Positions 17,869 to 26,912 of a stretch of DNA of 64,000 bases are shown one piece after another. A model generated the notes under the pieces. It was not told where the DNA came from and made no database searches. It was given only the letters and a program-made list of their open reading frames with translations. The translations under genes and the position numbers were made by a program. This DNA comes from Croceitalea marina (GTDB lineage Bacteria; Bacteroidota; Bacteroidia; Flavobacteriales; Flavobacteriaceae): contig NZ_JBHULB010000017.1 in the NCBI RefSeq assembly GCF_042684265.1, positions 62,001 through 126,000 on the forward strand. Reading direction: 5' to 3'. How positions within the stretch are numbered: position 1 is the stretch's first letter; each line of letters begins with the position of its first letter.

Positions 17869-18537
17869 ATGAGTGGATTGATTAAATCTTCGCTGGCCAG
17901 AAAAGTCGTGATGGCGCTTTCAGGTCTTTTTCTTGTCTTTTTCTTGGCGCAACATTTTACCATCAACATTACTTCCGTTATTGACCCAGAGACATTTAAT
18001 ACTTGGTCTCATTTTATGGGCTATAATCCTTTGGTGCAGTATCTGCTTCAGCCTATTCTAATTGCTGGGGTAATCATCCATTTTGTAATGGGCTTTATTT
18101 TAGAGTTTCAGAACCGAAGCGCAAGGGGGGTAAGCTATGTAAAATATAAAGGTAGTGCCAATGCACCTTGGGTATCTCGAAACATGATATATTCAGGTCT
18201 GGTCGTACTAGCCTTTTTAGGTCTTCATTTCTACGATTTTTGGGTACATGAAATGAGTTACAAATACATTGATGTACTTCCGGAAGACCCAACAAGATAT
18301 CATGCGGAAACTGTCGAAAAATTCGCTCCGTTCTGGAGAACCGTTATTTACGTGATTTCGTTTGTTTTGCTGAGCCTTCATTTATGGCATGGCTTTGCAT
18401 CATCATTTCAGAGTATGGGCTTGAACAATAAGTACACCCCAGCTATCAAAACATTTGCTAAAATCTTCGCGGTGGTAATTCCATTAGGCTTTGCTTTTAT
18501 AGCACTTTACCACCACCTTAACCCAATAACACATTAA
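17869..18537 (+). CDS. sdhC: Succinate dehydrogenase cytochrome b subunit
   Basis: A 222-residue membrane anchor with about five transmembrane helices, as in the B-type enzymes (one anchor, two haems) of Bacteroidota, Bacillus and Wolinella. Candidate haem-ligating histidines sit in FFLAQHFTIN, IHFVMGF, FLGLHFYDFW and LSLHLWHGF. It transfers electrons between the SdhB iron-sulfur clusters and menaquinone. It opens the operon: sdhA starts two bases after its stop. Confidence 0.95.
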   Translation: MSGLIKSSLARKVVMALSGLFLVFFLAQHFTINITSVIDPETFNTWSHFMGYNPLVQYLLQPILIAGVIIHFVMGFILEFQNRSARGVSYVKYKGSANAPWVSRNMIYSGLVVLAFLGLHFYDFWVHEMSYKYIDVLPEDPTRYHAETVEKFAPFWRTVIYVISFVLLSLHLWHGFASSFQSMGLNNKYTPAIKTFAKIFAVVIPLGFAFIALYHHLNPITH

Positions 18538-18539
18538 TT

Positions 18540-20543
18540 ATGGGAGTATTGGATTCTAAAGTTCCTGAAGGCCCATTGGCCGAAAAATGGACCAAACATA
18601 AAAACGACATTAACCTGGTTAACCCGGCCAACAAAAGAAACATCGATATTATCGTTGTCGGTACCGGTCTAGCCGGTGGTTCAGCTGCAGCAACTCTTGC
18701 AGAATTGGGTTATAATGTAAAAACATTCTGCTACCAAGATTCGCCACGACGCGCGCATTCTATTGCTGCCCAAGGTGGAATCAATGCAGCAAAAAACTAT
18801 CAAGGTGATGGAGACAGTCCTTACCGATTATTTTACGACACTATTAAAGGTGGTGATTACAGATCTAGGGAGGCCAATGTATATCGCTTAGCGCAAGAAT
18901 CTGTCAACATTATTGACCAATGTGTTGCCCAGGGTGTGCCTTTTGCACGTGAGTATGGAGGTTTGTTGGATAATCGTTCTTTTGGTGGTGTATTGGTTTC
19001 TAGAACTTTCTACGCCAAAGGACAAACAGGACAACAATTGTTACTAGGTGCCTATTCCGCAATGAACCGTCAAATCAACAGAGGAAAAATCAAACCAATG
19101 AACCGTCACGAAATGATGGATTTGGTATTGGTAGATGGAAAAGCACGTGGTATCATTGCCAGGGATTTGGTCACCGGAGAAATACAAAGACATTCGGCAC
19201 ATGCCGTGGTTTTGGCCACTGGTGGTTACGGCAATGTATTTTTTCTTTCAACCAATGCAATGGGTAGTAATGTAATGGCAGCATGGAGAGCACACCGAAG
19301 AGGTGCATTTATGGCCAATCCTTGTTTTACGCAGATTCATCCAACTTGTATTCCGGTTTCGGGAGACCATCAGTCCAAATTGACCTTGATGTCAGAGTCA
19401 TTACGTAACGACGGTCGTATTTGGGTACCGAAGCGCAAAGAAGATGCAGAAGCAATTCGTGCCGGTAAATTAAAGCCAACACAACTTGCTGAAGAAGAAC
19501 GCGACTATTATTTAGAACGTAGATATCCAGCTTTCGGCAACTTAGTTCCTCGTGATGTGGCGTCTAGAGCGGCAAAAGAACGTTGCGATGCTGGATTCGG
19601 AGTTAACAAAACCGGGGAAGCTGTTTATTTAGACTTCTCTGCGGCAATTAAACGTTACGGAACCGAAAAGGCACTTACCTCAGGTATGAAAAATGCCGAT
19701 GAAGCGACTATCATAAAACTAGGTGAAGAAATTATAGAGGCCAAATACGGAAACTTATTTCAGATGTACGAGAAAATCGTTGATGAGAATCCGTATAAAA
19801 CTCCTATGATGATTTACCCTGCCGTGCACTACACTATGGGCGGACTTTGGGTGGATTATAACTTACAAACAACCATACCCGGATGTTATGCCGCCGGTGA
19901 AGCAAACTTTAGCGATCACGGGGCCAATAGACTTGGTGCTTCGGCGCTAATGCAAGGTTTAGCAGACGGCTATTTTGTATTGCCTTATACTATTGGGGAC
20001 TATCTCTCCGATGATATTAGAACGGGACCAATCTCTACAGATTCTCCAGAGTTTGAAGCTGCGGAAAAAGATGTTAAGGACAGGTTAGAGAAACTAATGT
20101 CCGGCAAAGGAGAACATTCCGTGGATTATTACCATAAGAAATTAGGTAAAATCATGTGGAACAAATGCGGAATGTCCCGTAATGAAAAAGAGCTTAAAGA
20201 AGCTATTGCAGAGATTTCTGAACTGCGTAAAGATTTCTGGGAAAATGTTAGAATTCCCGGAGAAGCCAATGCTAAAAACCAAGAGCTTGAAAAAGCTGGT
20301 CGCGTTGCCGACTTTTTAGAATTAGGTGAGCTTTTTGCCAAAGACGCTTTAACAAGAAACGAGTCTTGCGGTGGTCATTTCCGTGAAGAATACCAAACTC
20401 CTGAAGGAGAAGCCCTGAGGGACGATAAAAACTTCAAATTTGTTTCTGCTTGGGAATACAAAGGTGAGCCAAAAGATGCCAAGCTTCATAAAGAGACTTT
20501 GAAGTACGAAAATATTGAATTGAAAACACGCTCCTATAAATAA
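18540..20543 (+). CDS. sdhA: Succinate dehydrogenase/fumarate reductase flavoprotein subunit
   Basis: The 667-residue catalytic subunit, cytoplasmic side, interconverting succinate and fumarate. The dinucleotide-binding motif VVGTGLAGGSAAATLAELG is near residue 40. AHSIAAQGGINAAK carries the His that holds FAD covalently. Active-site regions are HPTCIPVSGDH, the RDVASRAAKERCD segment and HYTMGGLWVDY. FAD-binding GEANFSDHGANRLGA and the C-terminal Cys-containing NESCGGHFREEYQT are also present. Length is typical of the B-type enzymes. It sits between sdhC and sdhB with gaps of 2 and 5 bases. Confidence 0.96.
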   Translation: MGVLDSKVPEGPLAEKWTKHKNDINLVNPANKRNIDIIVVGTGLAGGSAAATLAELGYNVKTFCYQDSPRRAHSIAAQGGINAAKNYQGDGDSPYRLFYDTIKGGDYRSREANVYRLAQESVNIIDQCVAQGVPFAREYGGLLDNRSFGGVLVSRTFYAKGQTGQQLLLGAYSAMNRQINRGKIKPMNRHEMMDLVLVDGKARGIIARDLVTGEIQRHSAHAVVLATGGYGNVFFLSTNAMGSNVMAAWRAHRRGAFMANPCFTQIHPTCIPVSGDHQSKLTLMSESLRNDGRIWVPKRKEDAEAIRAGKLKPTQLAEEERDYYLERRYPAFGNLVPRDVASRAAKERCDAGFGVNKTGEAVYLDFSAAIKRYGTEKALTSGMKNADEATIIKLGEEIIEAKYGNLFQMYEKIVDENPYKTPMMIYPAVHYTMGGLWVDYNLQTTIPGCYAAGEANFSDHGANRLGASALMQGLADGYFVLPYTIGDYLSDDIRTGPISTDSPEFEAAEKDVKDRLEKLMSGKGEHSVDYYHKKLGKIMWNKCGMSRNEKELKEAIAEISELRKDFWENVRIPGEANAKNQELEKAGRVADFLELGELFAKDALTRNESCGGHFREEYQTPEGEALRDDKNFKFVSAWEYKGEPKDAKLHKETLKYENIELKTRSYK

Positions 20544-20548
20544 TTGCT

Positions 20549-21295
20549 ATGAAGTTAAACTTAAAAATTTGGAGACAGAAAGACGCTAACGCCAAAGGCA
20601 AAATGGCCGAATATACCCTTGATGGTATTGAAGGTGATATGTCTTTTCTAGAAATGTTAGACATCTTAAATGAAGATTTAATTGCAAAGGGTGAAGAACC
20701 CGTAGAATTTGATCACGATTGTCGTGAAGGTATTTGTGGTTCATGTTCTTTACAAATTAATGGCGAGCCTCATGGTCCGGACCGTTTGGTTACAACTTGC
20801 CAATTACACATGCGTAAATTCAATGACGGTGATACTATTGTCATTGAGCCTTTTAGAGCAAAAGCTTTTCCAGTAATTAAAGATTTAATTGTTGACAGAA
20901 GTGCTTTTGACCGTATTCAGCAAGCTGGTGGCTATGTTTCTGTAAATACTTCCGGAAATACCCAAGATGCCAACTCTATTCCAATCGATAAGCATGACGC
21001 AGATGAGGCTTTTTATTCTGCTGCATGTATTGGTTGTGGAGCTTGTGTGGCCGCTTGTAAAAATGCAAGTGCTATGTTATTTACTTCTGCAAAAGTATCT
21101 CAGTTTGCTTTGCTACCTCAAGGTCAAGTAGAAGCTGCTGACCGCGTTCAAAATATGGTGCGCCAAATGGACTTGGAAGGTTTTGGTAACTGTACCAACA
21201 CTGGAGCTTGCGAAGTAGAATGCCCTAAAGGAATCTCATTAGAGAACATTGCCCGTATGAATAGGGAATATTTAGCGGCAAACATTAAGGGATAA
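20549..21295 (+). CDS. sdhB: Succinate dehydrogenase/fumarate reductase iron-sulfur subunit
   Basis: A 248-residue subunit carrying three clusters that pass electrons from SdhA to SdhC. The [2Fe-2S] ligands are in CREGICGSC and the later TTCQLHM. The [4Fe-4S] motif is CIGCGACVAACKNA, and the [3Fe-4S] motif is CTNTGACEVECPKG. All cysteines are present. It is the last gene of the operon, followed by a clean terminator at 21318. Confidence 0.96.
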   Translation: MKLNLKIWRQKDANAKGKMAEYTLDGIEGDMSFLEMLDILNEDLIAKGEEPVEFDHDCREGICGSCSLQINGEPHGPDRLVTTCQLHMRKFNDGDTIVIEPFRAKAFPVIKDLIVDRSAFDRIQQAGGYVSVNTSGNTQDANSIPIDKHDADEAFYSAACIGCGACVAACKNASAMLFTSAKVSQFALLPQGQVEAADRVQNMVRQMDLEGFGNCTNTGACEVECPKGISLENIARMNREYLAANIKG

Positions 21296-21317
21296 ACACG
21301 ACTTTTTTAAACATATG

Positions 21318-21347
21318 AATCCTGCTCCCATCCGAGCAGGATTTTTT
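21318..21347 (+). terminator. Terminator of sdhCAB
   Basis: A perfect 10-bp stem, AATCCTGCTC (21318-21327) with GAGCAGGATT (21334-21343), a 6-base loop and a T run to 21347. The next gene starts 11 bases after it. Confidence 0.92.
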
Positions 21348-21357
21348 ATTTTTAAAT

Positions 21358-21840
21358 ATGCCAAAAAAATATTCGGAAGAGCGTATTAAAGTCCCTCGAT
21401 TCAATGAGAAATCTGGCTTTTACACTACCCCTGAACGCTCAAAGATTATGGGCAAAATCAGAGGTAAGAATACCAAGCCCGAACTTGCTTTTAGAAAAGC
21501 GCTATACGCGGCAGGTTACAGATATAGAATCGATTATAAAAAACTAATAGGCAAACCCGATATTGCCTTAAAAAAATATAAAACAGTCATTTTTATAGAT
21601 GGTGAATACTGGCATGGTTATAATTGGGAAGAACGTAAACCTAAAATAAAGACCAACCGTGAGTTTTGGATTGCTAAGATTGAGCGAAACATGCAACGAG
21701 ACAAGGAAGTTAACCAAGAGCTTCTAGCGTTAGGTTATACCGTATTTCGCTTTTGGGAAACCGATGTAAAAAAAAAATTGGATAACTGTCTTCAAAAAGT
21801 AATCCTCCATTTAGAAGCGGTACAACGACAAATCAAATAA
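21358..21840 (+). CDS. Vsr-like DNA mismatch endonuclease (very short patch repair type)
   Basis: A 160-residue nuclease-fold protein. The family elements are TTPERSKIMGKIRGKNTKPE (residues 23-42), KLIGKPDIAL with the metal-binding Asp68, and VIFIDGEYWHGYNW with the His86 region. Classical Vsr nicks 5' of T in T:G mismatches left by deamination at Dcm sites, and holds a structural zinc through Cys and His residues. Here the usual Cys after the WHG motif are replaced (Tyr84, Asn89), so zinc is probably absent. No cytosine methyltransferase is present within the window. It stands between two terminator-like or palindromic regions, so it is probably monocistronic. Confidence 0.78.
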   Translation: MPKKYSEERIKVPRFNEKSGFYTTPERSKIMGKIRGKNTKPELAFRKALYAAGYRYRIDYKKLIGKPDIALKKYKTVIFIDGEYWHGYNWEERKPKIKTNREFWIAKIERNMQRDKEVNQELLALGYTVFRFWETDVKKKLDNCLQKVILHLEAVQRQIK

Positions 21841-21842
21841 AA

Positions 21843-21863
21843 TTAGTTAACTTAGTTAACTAA
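21843..21863. promoter_or_regulatory. Tandem and palindromic operator-like sequence
   Basis: TTAGTTAAC occurs twice in direct tandem (21843-21851 and 21852-21860). The second copy extends into the perfect 12-bp palindrome TTAGTTAACTAA (21852-21863). It ends nine bases before the ATG of the aminotransferase gene at 21873 and overlaps a TAATTTTTA -7-like stretch. A regulator binding here would block transcription; which regulator is not known. Confidence 0.4.
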
Positions 21864-21872
21864 TTTTTAACC

Positions 21873-23027
21873 ATGATTACAGCACCAATCATAAACTCTA
21901 AACTCCCAGATGTTAAAACGACAATTTTTACGGTTGTCGGTGACTTGGCCAGAAAACATAATGCCATTGATCTATCACAAGGGTTTCCCAATTTTGATGC
22001 CGACCCAGAGCTCATAGAACTTGTCAGCAAAGCAATGAGAAACGGGCACAACCAATACGCCGGCATGAAAGGGCTTCCAGAGCTGCGCGAAATACTATCC
22101 GATAAAATTCAAAAACTTAATGGCCATCACTATTCCCCGGAAAACGAAATTACAATAGTAGCAGGTGCTACTCAAGCTATCTATACCGCGATTACAGCTT
22201 TCATAAATGCTGGTGACGAAGTAATTGTTCTTAAGCCTGCATACGATTGTTATGAACCTGCCATTAAAATTAATGGGGGGCACACCGTTCATGTAGAACT
22301 TGATGCTCCCGGCTATGAAGTAGATTGGGAACTCTTCAAAACCAAAATAACTGCCAAAACCAAAATGGTAATCATCAATACGCCCCACAACCCCATAGGC
22401 CGTATTTTTTCAAAAAATGATATGTTACGGTTACAAAAAATTCTGCGTGGCACCAATATTATTTTATTGAGCGATGAAGTGTATGAGCATATTATTTTTG
22501 ATGGCGAAACACATCAAAGTGCCTCACGTTTTATAGATTTGGCTTCTAGAAGCATCATATGCTCCTCTTTTGGAAAGACCTTTCATGTTACTGGTTGGAA
22601 AATCGGTTATTGCGTAGCTCCCCAAGGGCTTATGCATGAATTTCAAAAAGTGCATCAATTTAATGTGTTTTGTGTACCAAGACCGGTACAACATGCTTTG
22701 GCTACTTACCTTCAAACCGAAAATCACTATTTAGAATTAGGTGCTTTCTATCAAAAGAAACGAGATTTCTTTTTAGATGCCATTAAAGGTTCACGTTTTA
22801 AATTTACCCCTAGCCAGGGGTCATTTTTTCAAATTTTAGATTATTCAGAGATTACAGATGAGAAGGATGATGAACTTGTAAGGCGCCTCATTCTTGAACA
22901 TAAATTGGCAAGCATTCCAGTTTCAGAATTTAATTTAAACTATAGAAGTGATAAAATGCTACGTTTTTGTTTTGCAAAAAAAGAAGAAACACTTCAACAA
23001 GCGGCCGATATTTTAAATAAAATATAA
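21873..23027 (+). CDS. PLP-dependent aminotransferase, class I (methionine/kynurenine aminotransferase type)
   Basis: A 384-residue fold-type I aminotransferase. The N-terminus has the substrate loop IDLSQGFPNFDAD, then VAGATQAIYTAI, NTPHNPIGR (Asn173), LLSDEVYEHIIFD (Asp201 and Tyr204, holding the pyridine ring) and SSFGKTFHVTGWKIGY with the Schiff-base Lys235. The C-terminal Arg that binds the carboxylate is in MLRFCFAKKEE. Closest remembered relatives are methionine aminotransferase YbdL and kynurenine-oxoglutarate transaminase, but substrate cannot be fixed from sequence. It follows the operator-like repeat and converges on the serine hydrolase with a one-base gap. Confidence 0.88.
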   Translation: MITAPIINSKLPDVKTTIFTVVGDLARKHNAIDLSQGFPNFDADPELIELVSKAMRNGHNQYAGMKGLPELREILSDKIQKLNGHHYSPENEITIVAGATQAIYTAITAFINAGDEVIVLKPAYDCYEPAIKINGGHTVHVELDAPGYEVDWELFKTKITAKTKMVIINTPHNPIGRIFSKNDMLRLQKILRGTNIILLSDEVYEHIIFDGETHQSASRFIDLASRSIICSSFGKTFHVTGWKIGYCVAPQGLMHEFQKVHQFNVFCVPRPVQHALATYLQTENHYLELGAFYQKKRDFFLDAIKGSRFKFTPSQGSFFQILDYSEITDEKDDELVRRLILEHKLASIPVSEFNLNYRSDKMLRFCFAKKEETLQQAADILNKI

Positions 23028-23028
23028 C

Positions 23029-24183
23029 CTATTTTAAAGAAGCATTCACCTTTGTCATGAACTCACCTATTTTATTAGGTTCTAGCCAACGGGTAACCAC
23101 GACCAAATCATTTTCCTTATCAATGACGATAAAATTACCTCCAAAACCTGCGGCGTAGTAGATGTTCTCTGAAAGCCCTTTCCAATGGCGACTTCCTTTT
23201 TTGTTCAGCCACCACATATAACCGTAGTTTACATTGGGTTTAGAAGGTGTAATCGCTTTTGAAATCCATTCTTTACTTAATAATCGCTCATTTTTCCAAT
23301 GACCCTCATTTAAGAATAACAGTCCGAAACGTGCCATATCTTCGGTAGAAATAAATAAACCCGCCCCAGAATGGCCTCCTCCGGTAACTGATTTCATTTG
23401 TACTCCGTCAATTTCCGTCCATGCATGGTCATACCCGTGCCAACGCCACGTTGTAGAAGCATCTATTTGGTCCATTAAGTTTTCTTTTAAGACCATGGGC
23501 AAAGGTTTACGCCAAACATGAGTTAAAGAATAAGCCAAAACATTTACACGAACATCATTATATTCCATAACCGTTCCCGGTTCTTTTGGTCTTTCAAATT
23601 TCCAATCGTCGACATCTCCTTCTCTTGGTGGCCTGTCCCCCCAATCTTTTCCTCCCCATAATTCTCCAGACCATGCAGAATTTTGTTGTAACAAATGTTC
23701 CCAAGTTATTTTTGAATTGTGCTCACCATTAAAGGTACCGTCCCAAATATAATTTTCGACTTTATCATTTGTATTCGCTATCAATTTTTTATCTACGGCT
23801 AGACCGGCAACGGTGGATAAAAAACTTTTGGTAACGCTAAAGGTCATATCAACTCTTTTAGTATCGCCCCAAGAACCAACCAGATAACCGTTCTTTAAAA
23901 TCATACCTGCTGGACCGCCTCGCTTTTTAGTGGGGCCTAAGATTTCATGAAAAGGCTCGCGTTCAAAACCCTTTAAAATAGCAATACGCAAATCTCTTGA
24001 GCCAGAATATTCATTATTCTTGGCGAACTCTATAGCTTCTGAGAGCTTTTCATTATTGATATTTAGCGTTTGGGCACTTTGCCCTTTCCAAATTTCATTG
24101 CGCTCAGGAAAGTAGTACTCCTGCCCGCAGAGAAGATTAAACGTCAACAGTATTGTTATACAACTCAGGCTTAACTTATTCAT
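23029..24183 (-). CDS. Exported serine hydrolase (class C beta-lactamase-like)
   Basis: A 384-residue protein with a secretion signal (ILLTFNLLCG). The catalytic SxxK is FSVTK (Ser116, Lys119). The tyrosine motif is probably MEYNDVRVN near residue 205, and the third element is GGGHSGAGLF near residue 265. The family includes penicillin-binding-protein-like peptidases and esterases, and most are not resistance enzymes. It lies one base after the acetyltransferase stop and is co-transcribed with it. Confidence 0.87.
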   Translation of the reverse strand: MNKLSLSCITILLTFNLLCGQEYYFPERNEIWKGQSAQTLNINNEKLSEAIEFAKNNEYSGSRDLRIAILKGFEREPFHEILGPTKKRGGPAGMILKNGYLVGSWGDTKRVDMTFSVTKSFLSTVAGLAVDKKLIANTNDKVENYIWDGTFNGEHNSKITWEHLLQQNSAWSGELWGGKDWGDRPPREGDVDDWKFERPKEPGTVMEYNDVRVNVLAYSLTHVWRKPLPMVLKENLMDQIDASTTWRWHGYDHAWTEIDGVQMKSVTGGGHSGAGLFISTEDMARFGLLFLNEGHWKNERLLSKEWISKAITPSKPNVNYGYMWWLNKKGSRHWKGLSENIYYAAGFGGNFIVIDKENDLVVVTRWLEPNKIGEFMTKVNASLK

Positions 24184-24184
24184 G

Positions 24185-24700
24185 TTATAGTTCTTTTCGC
24201 ATTAACCAATCGGTTTGTTTGTCGTTTCCGATGTAATAGGGATGTGTATCAAACTTTACAAAACCATGTTTCTGGTAAAAACGAATGGCATCTAAATTAT
24301 GTTCCCACACTCCAAGCCAAATATATTGTTTCTCTTTTTGTCTTGCGATTTTTAAAGCCTCTAACAGTGTTTTGGCACCTAAGTTCTTTCCTTGATGTTT
24401 ATGAATAATATAAATCCGTTCCAATTCTATACCCTCTGGCTGTTTTAATTCGCTTTGGGCATCAAACTCATTTAATTTAAAGTACCCGATTAGTTGTTTC
24501 TTTAAATAAATGAAGAAGAAATGTGAAGCTTTGGTATTTAGTTCCCTTTTTAAAGTGGAATGTGAAAATGCTTTATGAATATAATCTTGAAAATCGCGTG
24601 GATTGTTCTGTAGTGAAAAGGCATCTGTAAAAGTCTCGCGGGAAATTTTAGAGAGTACAGGTACATCTTTCTCACAACATTTTTGAAAATCCAGTTCCAT
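24185..24700 (-). CDS. GNAT family N-acetyltransferase
   Basis: A 171-residue cytoplasmic acetyl-CoA-dependent transferase. ATG at 24700 was chosen over an upstream TTG in frame. The acetyl-CoA binding segment is LERIYIIHKHQGKNLGAKTL with a variant Q/R-x-x-G-x-G/A loop. LGVWEHNLDAIRFYQKHGFV is the conserved C-terminal motif. Substrate unknown (amine or protein). It precedes the serine hydrolase with a one-base gap. Confidence 0.86.
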   Translation of the reverse strand: MELDFQKCCEKDVPVLSKISRETFTDAFSLQNNPRDFQDYIHKAFSHSTLKRELNTKASHFFFIYLKKQLIGYFKLNEFDAQSELKQPEGIELERIYIIHKHQGKNLGAKTLLEALKIARQKEKQYIWLGVWEHNLDAIRFYQKHGFVKFDTHPYYIGNDKQTDWLMRKEL

Positions 24701-24731
24701 ATAACTAATGTAACCCAAATGCGAATAATGA

Positions 24732-24762
24732 AAAAGGGCAACATCATGGATGTTGCCCTTTT
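24732..24762 (-). terminator. Strong terminator behind the 35-residue ORF
   Basis: A perfect 14-bp stem, AAAAGGGCAACATC (24732-24745) with GATGTTGCCCTTTT (24749-24762), and a 3-base loop. A run of Ts follows on the minus strand. The only minus-strand frame that ends just before it is the small ORF at 24784-24891. Confidence 0.85.
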
Positions 24763-24783
24763 AAAAATGTCTTTAATGAATCT

Positions 24784-24891
24784 TTATAACATAAAAAGCT
24801 TTTTTACTAATAGCGCAAAGCCAGCATAAAAATCATTACGATATACCTTGATTTCTTCTTCAATAGGCATATGGTTAAATTCTGATGTCAT
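24784..24891 (-). CDS. 35-residue small ORF with its own terminator
   Basis: ATG at 24891, TAA at 24784-24786. The product starts MTSEFNHMPIEEEIKVYRND and continues to a hydrophobic, Lys-containing end (about residues 22-35). The first half is acidic and helical and the second half amphipathic, a layout of a small membrane-associated or regulatory peptide. A 14-bp terminator hairpin lies 22 bases downstream, which supports a discrete transcript. It is too short to recognise by family. Confidence 0.5.
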   Translation of the reverse strand: MTSEFNHMPIEEEIKVYRNDFYAGFALLVKKLFML

Positions 24892-25157
24892 GGGGTAAAT
24901 TTTAAGTGGTTAATTTGGGTAAATATTTTGTTATATCAAAACTAAACCACAACTATTAATAGTTAAAATTTATGTTGTGAATTCGAATTAGGTTGTTGTA
25001 AATGGAAAAACAAGTATGTTTTGATAGCCTAAACGAATAGTAATCTACATCCATCTATCGATATTTTTATTATTACGCCGATTAAATAAGGTGTATAAAA
25101 TATATCATAGTAATATAGGAGTCCCAAACAAGTCTTACTGCTTATTTAAATACCTAC

Positions 25158-26912
25158 ATGCGTATGAGTTATGATTTGAATCCTTTATTAAAAAAGCAAT
25201 TGTCCGAATTCGACAGCTTCAAAAACGGGTTCGAAGACTTTCCATCTTTTTTACAAAAAGTAAATGAATCTTACCTTTCTTTAGAAACGTCTATAAAACA
25301 GCTCGAACAGTCGCTCGAGATTCATAGAAAACAAAAAACGCACACCAATCTGAAGATCGAGAATATTACACGTAATGCGAACAATGCCGTTGACAATATT
25401 ACCGAAGTAGTCTTTGAAATTGATTTGGCAGGAAATTGGATTTACTTGAATCAAGCTTGGGAAAAATTAACTGGATTAAAGGTCATAGATTGTCTTGGGG
25501 AGCCTTACACCAAGTATCTTGGTATTCTAAAGCCAAAAGACAATTTAGAATTAAGCAGATTAATAAATAGCAGTTTTAAATCGTATTGTAAGGTGTTGGA
25601 AATCCATCCTAGCAATGGCGAACCGCATTGGCTTGATGTGAGCATAAAAACGATTTTTTCGCTTTCTGGCGAACCCATAGGATATATAGGCACCATATGT
25701 GATATTACTTCGCAGAAAAAGGTAGAGCTTTCTTTGCTTCAGGCAAAAGAAAAAGAAATTCTGGCCAATAAGGCCAAAGATGAGTTTTTATCGACCATAT
25801 CACATGAAATTAGAACTCCGTTAAATGCAGTAATAAGCACTTCGCATTTACTTCTTATAGAAAACCCTCACAGTTCACAATTAGAAAATCTAAATATTCT
25901 TAAGCATTCTTCGGAACATTTACTTTCATTAGTGAACGACGTGCTAGACTTTGGAAAAATAGAAAGTGGTAATATTGAACTGGAAAATGTTGAGTTTAAC
26001 TTTTCGAATGTCATCAATAGTTTTTTATCGACATACTTAAATATTGCCGAAGAAAAAGAAATCAATTTTTCAGTAAATAGAGATTATGGTATTCCTGAAA
26101 TTTTAATAGGCGATGCTACCCGACTAGCACAAATTTTAAGAAACCTAATAAGTAATGCCATAAAGTTTACCTCATCTGGTGGGGTTGTTCTTAATATTAA
26201 AAAGAGTAAGAAAACCAGTAAGCATGTAACTTTAAATTTTGAGATAATAGATACGGGTATTGGCATTTCAACAAGTGAGAGACAAAAGATCTTTAATTCG
26301 TTTACGCAAGCCAATACGACTACAGCCAGAAAATTTGGAGGCACTGGTTTAGGGCTTAGCATTTGTAAAAAACTATTGCAATTGATGGGCAGTAAAATTA
26401 ACCTGCAAAGTGAGCCTGGTATAGGGTCTATTTTCAGTTTTCCTCTGACTTTTGAAATTGGTAGTGAAAATCAACATCAAAAACATCTAGAAATTCAAGA
26501 GAACAATTCAAATAAGTCACTAAGAGGGCTATCTGTTTTAGTTGCCGAAGACAATAAAGTAAATTGCCTTGTTTTGCGAAAGTTCTTATCTAAGTGGGAT
26601 GTTTCTTTTGAAATAGCGACTGATGGTAATGAAGCAGTTGAAAAATATCAAAATGGTTCGTTTGATTTGATTTTAATGGATATTATGATGCCAAACATGA
26701 ACGGTTTTGAAGCAACCAAAACAATTCGGAAGTTTGACTCCAATATACCGATTATAGCTTTATCAGCTGCAACTGCGGTGCATATGGAGAAAGAATACGA
26801 TGAAGCCGGAATGAACGGTCATATTAGCAAACCTTTTAATCCTAATACCTTATTTAGCACCCTAAAGAGAATGCAAACCATAGGATATAAAAAAGTCGAT
26901 TATTTAAATTAG
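25158..26912 (+). CDS. Cytoplasmic hybrid histidine kinase (PAS-HisKA-HATPase-REC)
   Basis: A 584-residue protein without transmembrane segments. An N-terminal coiled region (30-75) is followed by a PAS domain (about 75-190; VVFEIDLAGNWIYLNQAW to GTICDIT), a HisKA dimerisation domain with the phospho-acceptor His216 (STISHEIRTPLN), a HATPase domain (N box ILRNLISNAIKF around Asn329, G1 box DTGIGI at 365-370, G2 box GGTGLGLSIC at 394-403) and a C-terminal receiver domain (VLVAEDNKVN, phosphoacceptor Asp508 in ILMDIMMPNMNG, Lys558). The signal is probably internal, sensed by PAS. No separate response regulator is adjacent, so output may pass by phosphotransfer. Its end overlaps the convergent CoA-transferase gene by nine bases. 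Confidence 0.92.
   Translation: MRMSYDLNPLLKKQLSEFDSFKNGFEDFPSFLQKVNESYLSLETSIKQLEQSLEIHRKQKTHTNLKIENITRNANNAVDNITEVVFEIDLAGNWIYLNQAWEKLTGLKVIDCLGEPYTKYLGILKPKDNLELSRLINSSFKSYCKVLEIHPSNGEPHWLDVSIKTIFSLSGEPIGYIGTICDITSQKKVELSLLQAKEKEILANKAKDEFLSTISHEIRTPLNAVISTSHLLLIENPHSSQLENLNILKHSSEHLLSLVNDVLDFGKIESGNIELENVEFNFSNVINSFLSTYLNIAEEKEINFSVNRDYGIPEILIGDATRLAQILRNLISNAIKFTSSGGVVLNIKKSKKTSKHVTLNFEIIDTGIGISTSERQKIFNSFTQANTTTARKFGGTGLGLSICKKLLQLMGSKINLQSEPGIGSIFSFPLTFEIGSENQHQKHLEIQENNSNKSLRGLSVLVAEDNKVNCLVLRKFLSKWDVSFEIATDGNEAVEKYQNGSFDLILMDIMMPNMNGFEATKTIRKFDSNIPIIALSAATAVHMEKEYDEAGMNGHISKPFNPNTLFSTLKRMQTIGYKKVDYLN

Noticed and set aside
23029..24183. True antibiotic-resistance beta-lactamase
   Set aside because: The SxxK motif fits many serine hydrolases, and no resistance-specific motif or context is seen.
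25158..26912. Membrane-bound sensor kinase
   Set aside because: No transmembrane segment is present; it is cytoplasmic with a PAS sensor.
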